Shown: positions 45,698 through 53,742 of the stretch, piece after piece | Layout: each line of letters begins with the position of its first letter | How positions within the stretch are numbered: the first letter of the stretch is position 1 | The notes under the pieces: generated by a model | What the model was told of the DNA's origin: nothing | Database searches by the model: none | What the model saw: only the letters and a program-made list of their open reading frames with translations | From: Aliihoeflea aestuarii | Lineage (GTDB): Bacteria > Pseudomonadota > Alphaproteobacteria > Rhizobiales > Rhizobiaceae | Assembly: GCF_024105665.1 (NCBI RefSeq) | Contig: NZ_JAAAMK010000011.1 | Location: 48,319-112,318, forward strand | Length of the DNA stretch: 64,000 nt | Direction: 5' to 3' | Program-made: the position numbers and the translations under genes

Positions 45698-46137
45698 AGA
45701 ACACGTTCAAGATCACGCTGAAGCCGGGCGAGAAGATCTACGTCAACGGCGCCGTGATCCGGACGGACCGGAAGGTTTCGCTCGAATTCCTCAACGACGT
45801 TCAGTTCCTGCTCGAAAATCACGTCATGCAGCCCGAAGCCGCCACGACGCCTTTGCGGCAGCTTTATTTCATCGTGCAGATCATCCTGATGAGCCCGCAG
45901 GAAGCGGGCGATGCGCGCGCGATGTTCCGCAGTTCGCTTCCGCGACTGATCGAATCCTTCGAATCCGATGCGATCAGGGCGGACCTGAAACAGATCGACC
46001 GGATGGTCGCCGAGGGACAGGTCTACGAGGCGATGCGGCTCCTGCGCACGCTCTTTGTGCAGGAAGACGCCATCCTGACGCCGGTGCCCGCCTCCCATCC
46101 GGCTGCCTATCTGCCGCAACTGCTTGCCGGAGAATAA
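45694..46137 (+). CDS. flbT: Flagellin mRNA regulator FlbT
   Basis: ATG at 45694, overlapping the flaF stop, gives 147 residues. The start FKITLKPGEKIYVNGAVIRT is the FlbT signature, as is LRQLYFIVQIILMSPQEAG. FlbT acts on the 5' untranslated region of flagellin mRNA, which fits the long leader of the flagellin gene in this window. Confidence 0.95.
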   Translation: MKNTFKITLKPGEKIYVNGAVIRTDRKVSLEFLNDVQFLLENHVMQPEAATTPLRQLYFIVQIILMSPQEAGDARAMFRSSLPRLIESFESDAIRADLKQIDRMVAEGQVYEAMRLLRTLFVQEDAILTPVPASHPAAYLPQLLAGE

Positions 46138-46141
46138 CGCG

Positions 46142-46534
46142 ATGAACGTCCCCGCCATCACAAACACAGCCAATACCGGACGCACCGATGTCGGTAACGC
46201 GGCGACGGTCGACTATCAGTCGTTCCTGAAGCTTCTCGTCGCGCAGATGAGAAACCAGGACCCGACCGCGCCGATGGAATCGACCGAATATGTCGCCCAG
46301 CTCGCGACCTTCAGCCAGGTCGAGCAGCAGGTGCAGATGAATGCCAAGCTCGACGATATTCTTCAGGCTTCGGCCCTGTCGCAGGCGAGCGGTTTGATCG
46401 GTCGTGAAGTCGTCGATCACACTGGCAAGGAAAGCGGCATCGTCAAGGAAATCAAGCTCTACTCCGACGGCGTCATCGCGATCCTTGAATCGGGCGCGCA
46501 AGTACCGATCCTGCCCGGCGTCACGATCCGCTGA
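46142..46534 (+). CDS. flgD: Flagellar hook-capping protein FlgD
   Basis: ATG at 46142 with CGGAG 9 nt upstream gives 130 residues. Conserved FlgD N-terminal motif: DYQSFLKLLVAQMRNQDPTA followed by STEYVAQLATFSQVEQQVQM. The C-terminal part is short (SGIVKEIKLYSDGVIAILES), so the outer hook-cap domains of enteric FlgD are missing, as usual in rhizobia. It caps the growing hook. Confidence 0.93.
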   Translation: MNVPAITNTANTGRTDVGNAATVDYQSFLKLLVAQMRNQDPTAPMESTEYVAQLATFSQVEQQVQMNAKLDDILQASALSQASGLIGREVVDHTGKESGIVKEIKLYSDGVIAILESGAQVPILPGVTIR

Positions 46535-46541
46535 CACCCCG

Positions 46542-46808
46542 ATGAACGAAGCCGACGCACTCGACATCGTCCAGTACGCGATCTGGGTCGTGCTGGTCGC
46601 ATCCAGCCCAGCCGTCATCGTCGGCATGGCGGTCGGCGTCGGCATCGCGCTCGTCCAGGCATTGACGCAGGTGCAGGAAATCACCTTGACCTTCGTGCCG
46701 AAGATCGTCGCCATCTTGTTGACCGTCGCGATATCCGGCCCCTTCGTCGGTGCGCAGATTTCCAGTTTCGCAACCGTCATCTTCCAGCGCATCGAGAGCG
46801 GTTTCTGA
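46542..46808 (+). CDS. fliQ: Flagellar type III export protein FliQ
   Basis: ATG at 46542, 7 nt after flgD, gives 88 residues with two membrane segments: VQYAIWVVLVASSPAVIVGM and VPKIVAILLTVAISGPFVGA. The loop VGIALVQALTQVQEITLTFV is the FliQ signature. It is part of the FliPQR gate. It closes the flgE operon. Confidence 0.95.
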   Translation: MNEADALDIVQYAIWVVLVASSPAVIVGMAVGVGIALVQALTQVQEITLTFVPKIVAILLTVAISGPFVGAQISSFATVIFQRIESGF

Positions 46809-46824
46809 CACCGCTCCCCCTTCG

Positions 46825-46843
46825 CGCAAGCTTCATCGTCTAG
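46825..46843 (+). promoter_or_regulatory. Flagellar promoter motif upstream of flhA
   Basis: CGCAAG (46825-46830), nine bases, then CTAG (46840-46843), 54 nt before flhA, in an 89-bp gap after fliQ. Confidence 0.55.
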
Positions 46844-46897
46844 CTTCCTCGCATTCCGGTCGCCTTCGCGGCCGCATGCGCACGGGAAGTCCAATAT

Positions 46898-48985
46898 ATG
46901 GCGATGAACGAGACGGCCGGAACGGCTCAGGTCCGCAACAGCGGGCGCGATATCGGGTTCGCGCTCGGCATCGTCGTCATCCTGACGATCCTCTTTCTGC
47001 CGATTCCCGTCTTCCTGATCGATATCGGGCTGGCGTTCTCGATCGCGGTCTCGGTGCTGATCCTCATGGTCGCGCTGTGGATTCAGCGTCCCCTCGAATT
47101 TTCGGCGTTCCCGACGGTTCTGCTCATCGTCACTATGCTGCGCCTGTCGCTCAACATCGCGACGACACGCGTCATCCTGAGCCACGGCAATGAGGGAAAC
47201 AACGCGGCCGGCTACGTCATCGGCGGGTTCTCGAACCTCGTGATGGGCGGCGACTTCGTCATCGGCCTGATCGTCTTCCTGATCCTCATCATCGTCAACT
47301 TCATCGTCATCACCAAAGGCGCGACCCGCATCGCGGAAGTCGGCGCACGGTTCACCCTCGACGCCATCCCCGGCAAGCAGATGTCGATCGACGCCGACTT
47401 GTCCGCCGGCCTGATCAACGAGAAGGAAGCGCAGGCGCGCAGGCGCGAACTGGAAGAGGAATCCTCCTTCTTCGGCTCGATGGACGGCGCTTCGAAATTC
47501 GTGCGCGGCGATGCGATCGCCGGCCTCATCATCCTTGCGGTCACCATCGTCGGCGGCATCGCCATCGGCTACTCGCGCCACGGGATGGAGATCGGCGAAG
47601 CGGCGGACGTCTTCGTCAAGCTGTGCGTCGGCGATGGCCTCGTCTCGCAGATCCCCGCTTTGATCGTCTCGCTCGCGGCCGGCCTTCTCGTCTCGAAGGG
47701 CGGCACACGCGGCTCGGCGAACCAGGCGGTGTTCGGCCAGCTCGGCGCCTATCCGCGCGCCCTCTTCGTCGCCGCGATACTCCTGTTCACGCTCGGCCTC
47801 ATGCCGGGGCTGCCGCTCATGCCTTTCGCCATCCTCGGCGGCATCATGGCAACGATGGCCTACGTCATTCCGCGTCAGCGCCAGCGCGACAAGGACGAGG
47901 TCGACGCCGCCGAGAAGGCGAAGCAGGCCGACAAAGAGGAAGAGGAGCGGCAATCCGTCAAGTCGTCGCTGCGTACCGCCGAGATCGAGCTTCTGATCGG
48001 CAAGCAGCTTTCGGCCAAGCTCCTGACATCGCATCAGGAGCTCGCCTTCCGCATGGGCAAGATGCGCAAGAAATTCGCCACGCAGTACGGATTCGTCGTG
48101 CCCGAGGTGAAGCTGACGGACGATTTCTCGATCCCGCCGAAAAGCTACCGCATCAAGATTCACGGCACCGTCGTCGCCGAATACGAGATGCGCGTCGGCG
48201 AACTGATGGTGCTTGTCGGCAACGGCAAGACGCCCACCTTCCCCGGCGAGGAGGTTCGCGAACCCGCTTTCGGCATGAAAGCCTATTCCGTGCCTGAAAT
48301 GTTCGCTGAGGACGTGAAACGCGAGAAGCTGACGGGCGTCGACAATATGTCCGTTCTTCTGACGCATCTGTCGGAAGTGATCCGCAACAATCTGCCCCAG
48401 CTTCTGTCCTACAAGGACATGAAATCGCTGCTCGAACGGCAGGACCCCGAATACAAGAAGCTCGCAGAGGAAATCTGCACGACGCACATCACCTATCCCG
48501 GCCTCCAGGCAGTCTTGAAGCTGCTGCTCGCCGAGCGCATTTCCATCCGCAACCTGCATCTGATCATCGAAGCGATCGCCGAGATCGCGCCGCATGTGCG
48601 CCGCACCGAGCAGATCGTCGAGCATGTGCGCATCCGCATGGCCCAGCAGATTTGCGGCGATCTTGCGGAAGGTGGTTTCCTCAAGGTACTGCGGCTCGGC
48701 AATCGCTGGGACCTCGCCTTCCACCAGAGCCTCAAGCGCGACGCCAAGGGCGAGGTGCGCGAATTCGACATCGATCCGCGCCAGCTCGAGGAATTCGGTG
48801 AGCAGGCGTCGAAGGCGATTCGCGAACTTCTGGAAAAAGGAGAACGTTTCGTCGTCGTCGCCTCTCCCGAAGCGCGGCCCTATGTCCGCATGATCATCGA
48901 GCGCCTGTTCTCCACGCTGCCGGTTCTGTCCCATGTCGAGATCGCGCGCGGCGTCGAGATCAAGGTGCTCGGCTCGATTTCCTGA
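46898..48985 (+). CDS. flhA: Flagellar export gate protein FlhA
   Basis: This 695-residue protein has about eight membrane segments in the first 320 residues. It contains the FHIPEP core ([20 protein letters not shown], then [20 protein letters not shown]). A cytoplasmic substrate-docking domain fills the rest ([40 protein letters not shown]). FlhA uses the proton gradient and passes substrates to FliPQR. FliR follows with a 1-nt overlap. Confidence 0.96.
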   Translation: MAMNETAGTAQVRNSGRDIGFALGIVVILTILFLPIPVFLIDIGLAFSIAVSVLILMVALWIQRPLEFSAFPTVLLIVTMLRLSLNIATTRVILSHGNEGNNAAGYVIGGFSNLVMGGDFVIGLIVFLILIIVNFIVITKGATRIAEVGARFTLDAIPGKQMSIDADLSAGLINEKEAQARRRELEEESSFFGSMDGASKFVRGDAIAGLIILAVTIVGGIAIGYSRHGMEIGEAADVFVKLCVGDGLVSQIPALIVSLAAGLLVSKGGTRGSANQAVFGQLGAYPRALFVAAILLFTLGLMPGLPLMPFAILGGIMATMAYVIPRQRQRDKDEVDAAEKAKQADKEEEERQSVKSSLRTAEIELLIGKQLSAKLLTSHQELAFRMGKMRKKFATQYGFVVPEVKLTDDFSIPPKSYRIKIHGTVVAEYEMRVGELMVLVGNGKTPTFPGEEVREPAFGMKAYSVPEMFAEDVKREKLTGVDNMSVLLTHLSEVIRNNLPQLLSYKDMKSLLERQDPEYKKLAEEICTTHITYPGLQAVLKLLLAERISIRNLHLIIEAIAEIAPHVRRTEQIVEHVRIRMAQQICGDLAEGGFLKVLRLGNRWDLAFHQSLKRDAKGEVREFDIDPRQLEEFGEQASKAIRELLEKGERFVVVASPEARPYVRMIIERLFSTLPVLSHVEIARGVEIKVLGSIS

Positions 48986-49743
48986 TGGACCTTCCGGCCT
49001 CTCTCGACGCAATCGCGATCGCCGCCTTTCTGGCGTTCTGCCGGATCGGCGCGTGCTTCATGATCATGCCGGGCCTGGGCTCGATACGCGTTCCCGTCCA
49101 GATCAGGCTGTTCGTCGCCGTGGCGGTCACCTTCGCGCTTCTGGCGCATCTGTGGGACTTCCTCGTGCCGTTCGTGTCCTCGCGGCCGGATGCACTCCTG
49201 CTGCTGGTCGTTTCCGAAGTCCTGATCGGCGCGCTCATCGGCACCGTGGCCCGGCTCTATCTCCTGGCAGCCCAGTTCATCGGCTCGGCCATGGCGATGA
49301 TGTCGGGGTTCAATGCAATGGGCGGCACCGCGATCGAGGAGCCCGATCCGCAAAGCGCGCTCGCGGCGATCATCTCGCTGTCTGTGCTGCTGCTCCTGTT
49401 CGTGTTCAACTTCCATCACGAGATCATCCGGGCGCTGGTCGGCTCCTACACGGTGGCGCCCGTCGACACGCTCTACAACCCCGCATCTGCCCTTGCCGAC
49501 GTCTCCGACACGTTGTCGGAGGCGTTTCTGATCATGCTGCGGCTCGGCTCGCCCTTCATCGCCTATGCGATCCTGGTCAATCTGGCGACCGGCCTGATCA
49601 ACAAGCTGACGCCGCAGATTCCGATCTACTTCGTTTCGCTTCCCTTCGTGATCGCGGGCGGTCTGATCCTCGCCTACTTCGCGATCGGGCCGTTCCTGTC
49701 GCTGGCGGTCGACGGCTTCCTTCCCACCACCATCGCGAGATAG
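48985..49743 (+). CDS. fliR: Flagellar type III export protein FliR
   Basis: This 252-residue protein has six membrane segments, starting AIAIAAFLAFCRIGACFMIM. FliR motifs are MSGFNAMGGTAIEEPDPQSA and GSPFIAYAILVNLATGLINK. It completes the export gate. The next gene begins 4 nt downstream. Confidence 0.95.
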   Translation: MDLPASLDAIAIAAFLAFCRIGACFMIMPGLGSIRVPVQIRLFVAVAVTFALLAHLWDFLVPFVSSRPDALLLLVVSEVLIGALIGTVARLYLLAAQFIGSAMAMMSGFNAMGGTAIEEPDPQSALAAIISLSVLLLLFVFNFHHEIIRALVGSYTVAPVDTLYNPASALADVSDTLSEAFLIMLRLGSPFIAYAILVNLATGLINKLTPQIPIYFVSLPFVIAGGLILAYFAIGPFLSLAVDGFLPTTIAR

Positions 49744-49747
49744 GCCC

Positions 49748-50128
49748 ATGTCACGCCGCACGGATCGCCTGACCAAGGTTCTCACCCTTCAGGAAAAGCT
49801 CAAGAAACTGCACGAGACGCGGCAGGCGACGCACGCTTCCAATGCGCGAATGGCGCAGGCGGAAGCCGAAGACATCGTCGCGGCCTTCAATGCCGAAGGC
49901 TCGCTCTCGAGCATCTTTCCCGAACTCTATCATGCGCGCGTCGCGTCGGCCTCTGCAGCGAGGCAGCAGCATCTGGCGAACGCCCATGTCGAGGCGGGGC
50001 GCGTCGCCAAGGCGTCCGCACGCGCCGACGCGGTCGGCCGGGAACTGAACGTCTCGAAACGCGCCGACGCGCGGGCCGCCGAAGAACGGGACCAGATGGA
50101 GGCCGTATCGCGGCGGGCAGCGAAGTAA
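49748..50128 (+). CDS. FliJ-like coiled-coil protein
   Basis: This 126-residue protein is almost entirely helical and charged (RLTKVLTLQEKLKKLHETRQ, then RADAVGRELNVSKRADARAA). Size, coiled-coil content and position after fliR fit FliJ, the export ATPase stalk and chaperone escort, for which no other candidate exists in the window. Direct FliJ sequence similarity is too weak to be sure. Confidence 0.6.
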   Translation: MSRRTDRLTKVLTLQEKLKKLHETRQATHASNARMAQAEAEDIVAAFNAEGSLSSIFPELYHARVASASAARQQHLANAHVEAGRVAKASARADAVGRELNVSKRADARAAEERDQMEAVSRRAAK

Positions 50129-50134
50129 GGCTGC

Positions 50135-50153
50135 CACAAGCTTGTTCGCCGAT
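50135..50153 (+). promoter_or_regulatory. Flagellar motif upstream of the FlgJ-like gene
   Basis: CACAAG (50135-50140), nine bases, then CGAT (50150-50153), 26 nt before the TTG start. The last block reads CGATAG rather than CTAT, the weakest -10-like end of the set. Confidence 0.4.
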
Positions 50154-50179
50154 AGTCGACGAGAACATGGAGGATCACC

Positions 50180-50689
50180 TTGGGTCTCACCTTGCCCGCA
50201 GATGTCGTATTGAACGTCGTGCGCCCGACGGATGCCGCCGCGATAGCGGCCGCGCGTGAACAGCGCGTGTCATCGACCCCCGACGCGGCAGCGCCCGCAT
50301 TCGCCGCATCGACGAAGGCGCAATCGGCGCCCGCTGCGCACGATGCGGACGCCACCCCTTCGGCATTCCGCAAATTCGAGGCGATGATGCTGCAAAGCTT
50401 CCTCCAGTCGATGTTGCCGACCGAAAGCGAGGCGGTTTACGGCGAGGGTCTGGCCGGCGATATGTGGCGCTCGATGATGGCCGAGCAGATTGCGGGCGTG
50501 ATGGCCGAACGCGGCGGTATCGGCGTCGCGGACCGCATTCTCGCCGGCCACTACGGCCGTATGGAAGATGCTTCCCTGCCGAACGCCCAGACCGACGGGC
50601 TGGCTGTCGAAAGCGTCCTTCATGAAGCGCGGCGCATGGCACTTCAGCCGACCATCGACGCGGCCGCATCGAACCGTTCCGACTTCTGA
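50180..50689 (+). CDS. flgJ: Rod-binding protein (FlgJ N-terminal type, CheL-like)
   Basis: TTG at 50180 follows GGAGGATCACC, a strong ribosome site; 169 residues. The rod-binding domain reads AFRKFEAMMLQSFLQSMLPT then GDMWRSMMAEQIAGVMAERG and VADRILAGHY, the FlgJ N-terminal fold. The muramidase half of enteric FlgJ is missing, as in rhizobia. It caps the rod during growth. Confidence 0.85.
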   Translation: MGLTLPADVVLNVVRPTDAAAIAAAREQRVSSTPDAAAPAFAASTKAQSAPAAHDADATPSAFRKFEAMMLQSFLQSMLPTESEAVYGEGLAGDMWRSMMAEQIAGVMAERGGIGVADRILAGHYGRMEDASLPNAQTDGLAVESVLHEARRMALQPTIDAAASNRSDF

Positions 50690-50718
50690 CATTTCCCGTA
50701 GACGCAGGATTGCGCCAC

Positions 50719-51129
50719 ATGAACATGCTCTCGCCCACGCCATTCATTTCTCCCAAACCCGTTTCACGATCCGGCGGCAAAGCTGCCGATCTCGGTATCC
50801 TGCTCTCCCGTATAGAGGAGGCCCTCGATACCGAGACGAATGCGATCCGCACCGACATGCAGTTCGATATCGCAGCGTCGAATGCGCGTAAGAGCCGTCA
50901 TCTCTACGATTTGACGCGCGCCTTGCGCGGGCAGGATGACGAGGCGCTTGTCGCCGCATACCGCCCAGAGATCGAACGTCTGCGCGACAAGCTCGCGATC
51001 AACCAGGGCGCGATCACCGCTCATCTCGACGCGGTCAAGGAGATCGCGACACTGGTTCAGGCGGCCTTGCAGAACGCAGAAGCCGACGGGACCTACAGCC
51101 AGGCCGAGTTCGCGGATTCGAAGCGCTGA
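50719..51129 (+). CDS. FlgN-like coiled-coil protein
   Basis: ATG at 50719 with AGGA 9 nt upstream gives 136 residues. The product is helical and soluble (LGILLSRIEEALDTETNAIR; RHLYDLTRALRGQDDEALVA; LRDKLAINQGAITAHLDAVK). This resembles FlgN, the export chaperone for FlgK and FlgL, and no other FlgN candidate is in the window. The call rests on shape and context more than on sequence. Confidence 0.55.
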   Translation: MNMLSPTPFISPKPVSRSGGKAADLGILLSRIEEALDTETNAIRTDMQFDIAASNARKSRHLYDLTRALRGQDDEALVAAYRPEIERLRDKLAINQGAITAHLDAVKEIATLVQAALQNAEADGTYSQAEFADSKR

Positions 51130-51130
51130 C

Positions 51131-51652
51131 ATGTTGAAGCTTGCCGCAGCAGCAATCTGGATCGCCGCAGCGACGGCAGGTTCGGTCTTCTATGCCTTCC
51201 AGCAGGCAAGCACCGTCGAGGCCGCTGCGCCGGCAAGCGAACCGACGGCTTTCGGCGGGCTCGACTACGTTCGCCTGAACGTCGTTTCCGTCCCGCAGAT
51301 GAAGGGCGGCGAGGTCAATGGCTACTTCCTTGCGCGGCTCGTTTTCACCGCGCCCACCGAGCGTTTGAAACAACTCGTCGTACCCGCCGACGCCATGCTC
51401 ACCGACGCGGTCTATGGTAAGCTCTATGCCGATCCCTCGATCGATTTCTCGCGTGTCGACACACTCGACATCGCTGCCTTTCGCGCGGGCCTGCGCGATG
51501 CGGTCAATGAAAAGATCGGCGAGAACCTGATCACCGAAGTTCTTATCGAGCAGGTCGATTTCCTCTCGAAGGCGGATATCCGCCGTGCGAGCTTTCGTGG
51601 CTGGGACAGTTCCGAAACGGTCGAAAGCGCCCCGGCTTCCGCCCAACACTGA
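51131..51652 (+). CDS. Uncharacterised membrane-anchored protein at the end of the flagellar locus
   Basis: ATG at 51131, immediately after the FlgN-like gene, gives 173 residues. An N-terminal membrane segment or signal anchor (LAAAAIWIAAATAGSVFYAF) leads to a periplasmic domain with YVRLNVVSVPQMKGGEVNGY, then FLARLVFTAPTERLKQLVV. The C-terminus contains INITEVLIEQVDFLSK-like sequence. The one-anchor layout, with a beta-rich domain that ends in a helix, recalls FliL-type proteins, but I cannot assign a family. It is likely co-transcribed with the FlgJ/FlgN-like genes. Confidence 0.68.
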   Translation: MLKLAAAAIWIAAATAGSVFYAFQQASTVEAAAPASEPTAFGGLDYVRLNVVSVPQMKGGEVNGYFLARLVFTAPTERLKQLVVPADAMLTDAVYGKLYADPSIDFSRVDTLDIAAFRAGLRDAVNEKIGENLITEVLIEQVDFLSKADIRRASFRGWDSSETVESAPASAQH

Positions 51653-51661
51653 CGCTTACGG

Positions 51662-52459
51662 CTACCTGAAGTTCGGCTTACGCTTTTCCAGAAACGCCAT
51701 CAGCCCCTCGCGTGCGTCGGGCCCGGTCTGCGACAGGGCCGCCGAGAGGCTCTCGGCGTAAAGCCCGTCACCGCGCGACATGTCACCGATATGCGCGATG
51801 GACTGGATGACGAGATAGTTCACCAGCGAGGAATTGTCGGCGATGCCGTGCGCCAGTTCCAGCGCCTTGGCCATCCCCTCCCCCTCGCCGACGACATAAT
51901 GGGCAAGACCCAGCCGCTCCGCCTCCTCGGCGCCGTAGACGCGGCCCGTCAGCATCATCTCCGTCATGCGGTCCGGTCCGATGATGCGTCCCACACGCAC
52001 CGTTGCGCCACCGCCCACGAAAATGCCGCGCTTGCCTTCCGGCAACTGGAATTTCACGGAAGGCTCGGTCACGCGAACATGCGTCGCAGCGGCGATCTCC
52101 AGTCCGCCGCCCATCACCGCGCCGGTCAGGACGGAGACGACGGGCACGCCGGAAAGCTGGATCTTGTCCATGATCGCATGCCAGCCGCGAGAATGGCGCA
52201 GCACCTCGTGCGCCTCGCGTTCGCTCTGTTCGGAAAGGTCGAGCCCAGCGGAAAAATGCCCGCCTTCGCCTGATAGAACGATGGCGCGCACGTCCTTGGG
52301 AATGTCCGAAAAGAAAGCATCCAGCGCGTTCAGCGTCGCGTCGTTGATCGCGTTTCGCTTGGCGGGACGGTTGAAGGCAAGGCGCGCAATCGCGCCCTCG
52401 AACGTGACGCGCAGGACCTGGTCAGCCGACGCCTGTGATGTGCCCGTCATCGCGTTCAT
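51662..52459 (-). CDS. Enoyl-CoA hydratase/isomerase (crotonase) family protein
   Basis: ATG at 52459 (MNAMTGTS) has AGAGGA at a proper distance and gives 265 residues; ATGs at 52480 and 52501 are less well placed. The oxyanion hole is formed by HFSAGLDLSE (residue ~70) and AVMGGGLEIAAATH (~115). The C-terminal helix bundle is normal. It belongs with CoA-ester catabolism: a divergent MarR regulator, thioesterase, thiolase and CoA ligase follow. Hydration of an enoyl-CoA such as a cinnamoyl-CoA derivative is likely; whether it also cleaves (feruloyl-CoA hydratase/lyase) cannot be told. Confidence 0.85.
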   Translation of the reverse strand: MNAMTGTSQASADQVLRVTFEGAIARLAFNRPAKRNAINDATLNALDAFFSDIPKDVRAIVLSGEGGHFSAGLDLSEQSEREAHEVLRHSRGWHAIMDKIQLSGVPVVSVLTGAVMGGGLEIAAATHVRVTEPSVKFQLPEGKRGIFVGGGATVRVGRIIGPDRMTEMMLTGRVYGAEEAERLGLAHYVVGEGEGMAKALELAHGIADNSSLVNYLVIQSIAHIGDMSRGDGLYAESLSAALSQTGPDAREGLMAFLEKRKPNFR

Positions 52460-52510
52460 GCCGATTTCCTCTTGCGCCGTCATATGCCTGGCATCTTTCA
52501 CTTAGCTGGA

Positions 52511-52529
52511 TTGTTTTGTACCATAACAA
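52511..52529. promoter_or_regulatory. Putative MarR operator between hydratase and marR genes
   Basis: TTGTTTTGTACCATAACAA is a 19-bp imperfect palindrome (TTGTTnTG / CAnAACAA). It lies in the divergent gap between the two starts. A second copy with the same arms is at 56897-56915, before the CoA ligase gene. Confidence 0.6.
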
Positions 52530-52603
52530 TTGATCGGCATTCAAGCTGACCACCGGCAACGGCGTTGGGCTTTATGTTAGGATTTTTGCGTTATGAGGAT
52601 CGT

Positions 52604-53128
52604 ATGAGCACAGCCGACACGGCATCATCCGGTATTGCGGCGAAACGGGGCCGACCGCGTCACGACGCGCTGTCGGCAGCCGACGTCACCGCGATTCCCG
52701 CTCTGGAGGCCATCGTCGGCTACCGGCTGCGGCGTGCGCAGCTCTATGTCTTCCAGGATTTCATCGACAGCTTCGCGCGCATGAAGCTGCGTCCGGCCGA
52801 ATTTTCCGTTCTATCCGTCATGGCCCGCCGCCCCGGCCTCAAGCAGACCGAGATCGCCGAGGAACTGGGCATCAAGCGGGCCAACTTCGTGGCGCTCATG
52901 GACGGGCTCGAGGCGCGTGGCCTTGCCGAACGCCGCAAGGCCGATACCGACAAGCGCTCCCATTCTCTGCACCTGACACCCGACGGGGTCAAGTTCGTGC
53001 GCAAGATGATGGAGGTCTGGAACGAGCACGAAAAGCGTCTCGTCGACAAGCTTGGTGGCGCAGAAGAACGTGACCGCTTGATCCAACTGCTCGACAGGAT
53101 CGTCGCGCCGGATTCAGCGCCCCGATAG
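52604..53128 (+). CDS. MarR-family transcription regulator
   Basis: ATG at 52604 with GAGG 5 nt upstream gives 174 residues. A basic N-terminal tail (AKRGRPRHDA) precedes the winged HTH: LKQTEIAEELGIKRANFVAL, recognition helix, then the wing RRKADTDKRSHSLHLTPDG. MarR proteins of aromatic-acid clusters (for example CouR, HcaR, FerR) release DNA when bound to an aroyl-CoA. The gene is divergent from the hydratase and convergent with the thioesterase gene, whose end it overlaps by 15 nt. Two matching palindromes fit its target sites. Confidence 0.88.
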   Translation: MSTADTASSGIAAKRGRPRHDALSAADVTAIPALEAIVGYRLRRAQLYVFQDFIDSFARMKLRPAEFSVLSVMARRPGLKQTEIAEELGIKRANFVALMDGLEARGLAERRKADTDKRSHSLHLTPDGVKFVRKMMEVWNEHEKRLVDKLGGAEERDRLIQLLDRIVAPDSAPR

Positions 53129-53536
53129 CGCCGCCACGACCTCGTCGGGAATCGCTACCGCCTTGATCCGGGATGCGTCGTCCGGGTCGCGCCCCGTCCA
53201 GACCCGCGTCTCGCGGCCCTCGATGGCCAGCTTGCCGTCTTTCAGGACACGATGCTCGATATCGAAGCTCGAACGGCGGATATCGATCGCCCGACTTTCG
53301 ATGGTGATGACGTCGCCATAGCGCGACGGGATCGAGAATTTCGCGCCGGTGTCGACCATCGGAATGCCGACGATCCCGTATTTCTTCGTCCAGGCGATTT
53401 TCTTGCATCCGAGCGCCTTTTCGAACAGATAGGCGGTCGAAGCGTCGAACATGGCGAAATAACGCGGGTAGAAAACGATGCCGGCCGCATCGCAATCGCC
53501 CCATTCGATTTCGACGTTGCGCGTGTTGGTCAGCAT
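53114..53536 (-). CDS. Acyl-CoA thioesterase (4-hydroxybenzoyl-CoA thioesterase type)
   Basis: This 140-residue hot-dog fold protein begins MLTNTRNVEIEWGDCDAAGI, continuing VFYPRYFAMFDASTAYLFEK: the catalytic Asp is in WGDCDAAG. Length and motif match the YbgC/4-HBT group. Substrate is probably an aroyl- or short acyl-CoA formed by this locus; such enzymes release the free acid and spare CoA. Its 3' end overlaps the convergent marR end. Confidence 0.88.
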   Translation of the reverse strand: MLTNTRNVEIEWGDCDAAGIVFYPRYFAMFDASTAYLFEKALGCKKIAWTKKYGIVGIPMVDTGAKFSIPSRYGDVITIESRAIDIRRSSFDIEHRVLKDGKLAIEGRETRVWTGRDPDDASRIKAVAIPDEVVAALSGR

Positions 53537-53578
53537 TGGTCTTCCTTGTTTTCAATCCTTCGCTAGGTCGGAACGTCG

Positions 53579-53710
53579 AGGCATGGATTCCTGTGACAAG
53601 CACAGGAATGACGGCCGCTAGGTAATGCTCTAACCGCCGACCAGCCCCTTCTATCGCACAAGCTATCAGAACTACCGTCATTCCTGTGCTTGTCACAGGA
53701 ATCCATGCCT
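53579..53710. repeat. REPIN-like inverted pair of 36-bp palindromic elements
   Basis: Positions 53579-53614 and 53675-53710 are exact reverse complements of each other over 36 bp. Each holds its own hairpin, ATTCCTGTG / ACAAG or CTTGT / CACAGGAAT, with flanks AGGCATGG and GACGG. The 60-bp spacer holds no gene. The pair sits between thiolase and thioesterase, and relates to the elements at 7701-7830 and 63785-63902. Confidence 0.85.
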
Positions 53711-53742
53711 TACCCATCAAGGCAGCGCGCCTCCCGCCCCCT

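Noticed and set aside
45974..49012. A very long open frame (1012 codons) on the minus strand opposite flgD, fliQ and flhA
   Set aside because: It is the antisense shadow of three clearly recognised flagellar genes, rich in Arg, Asp and His with no domain, and typical of high-GC DNA.
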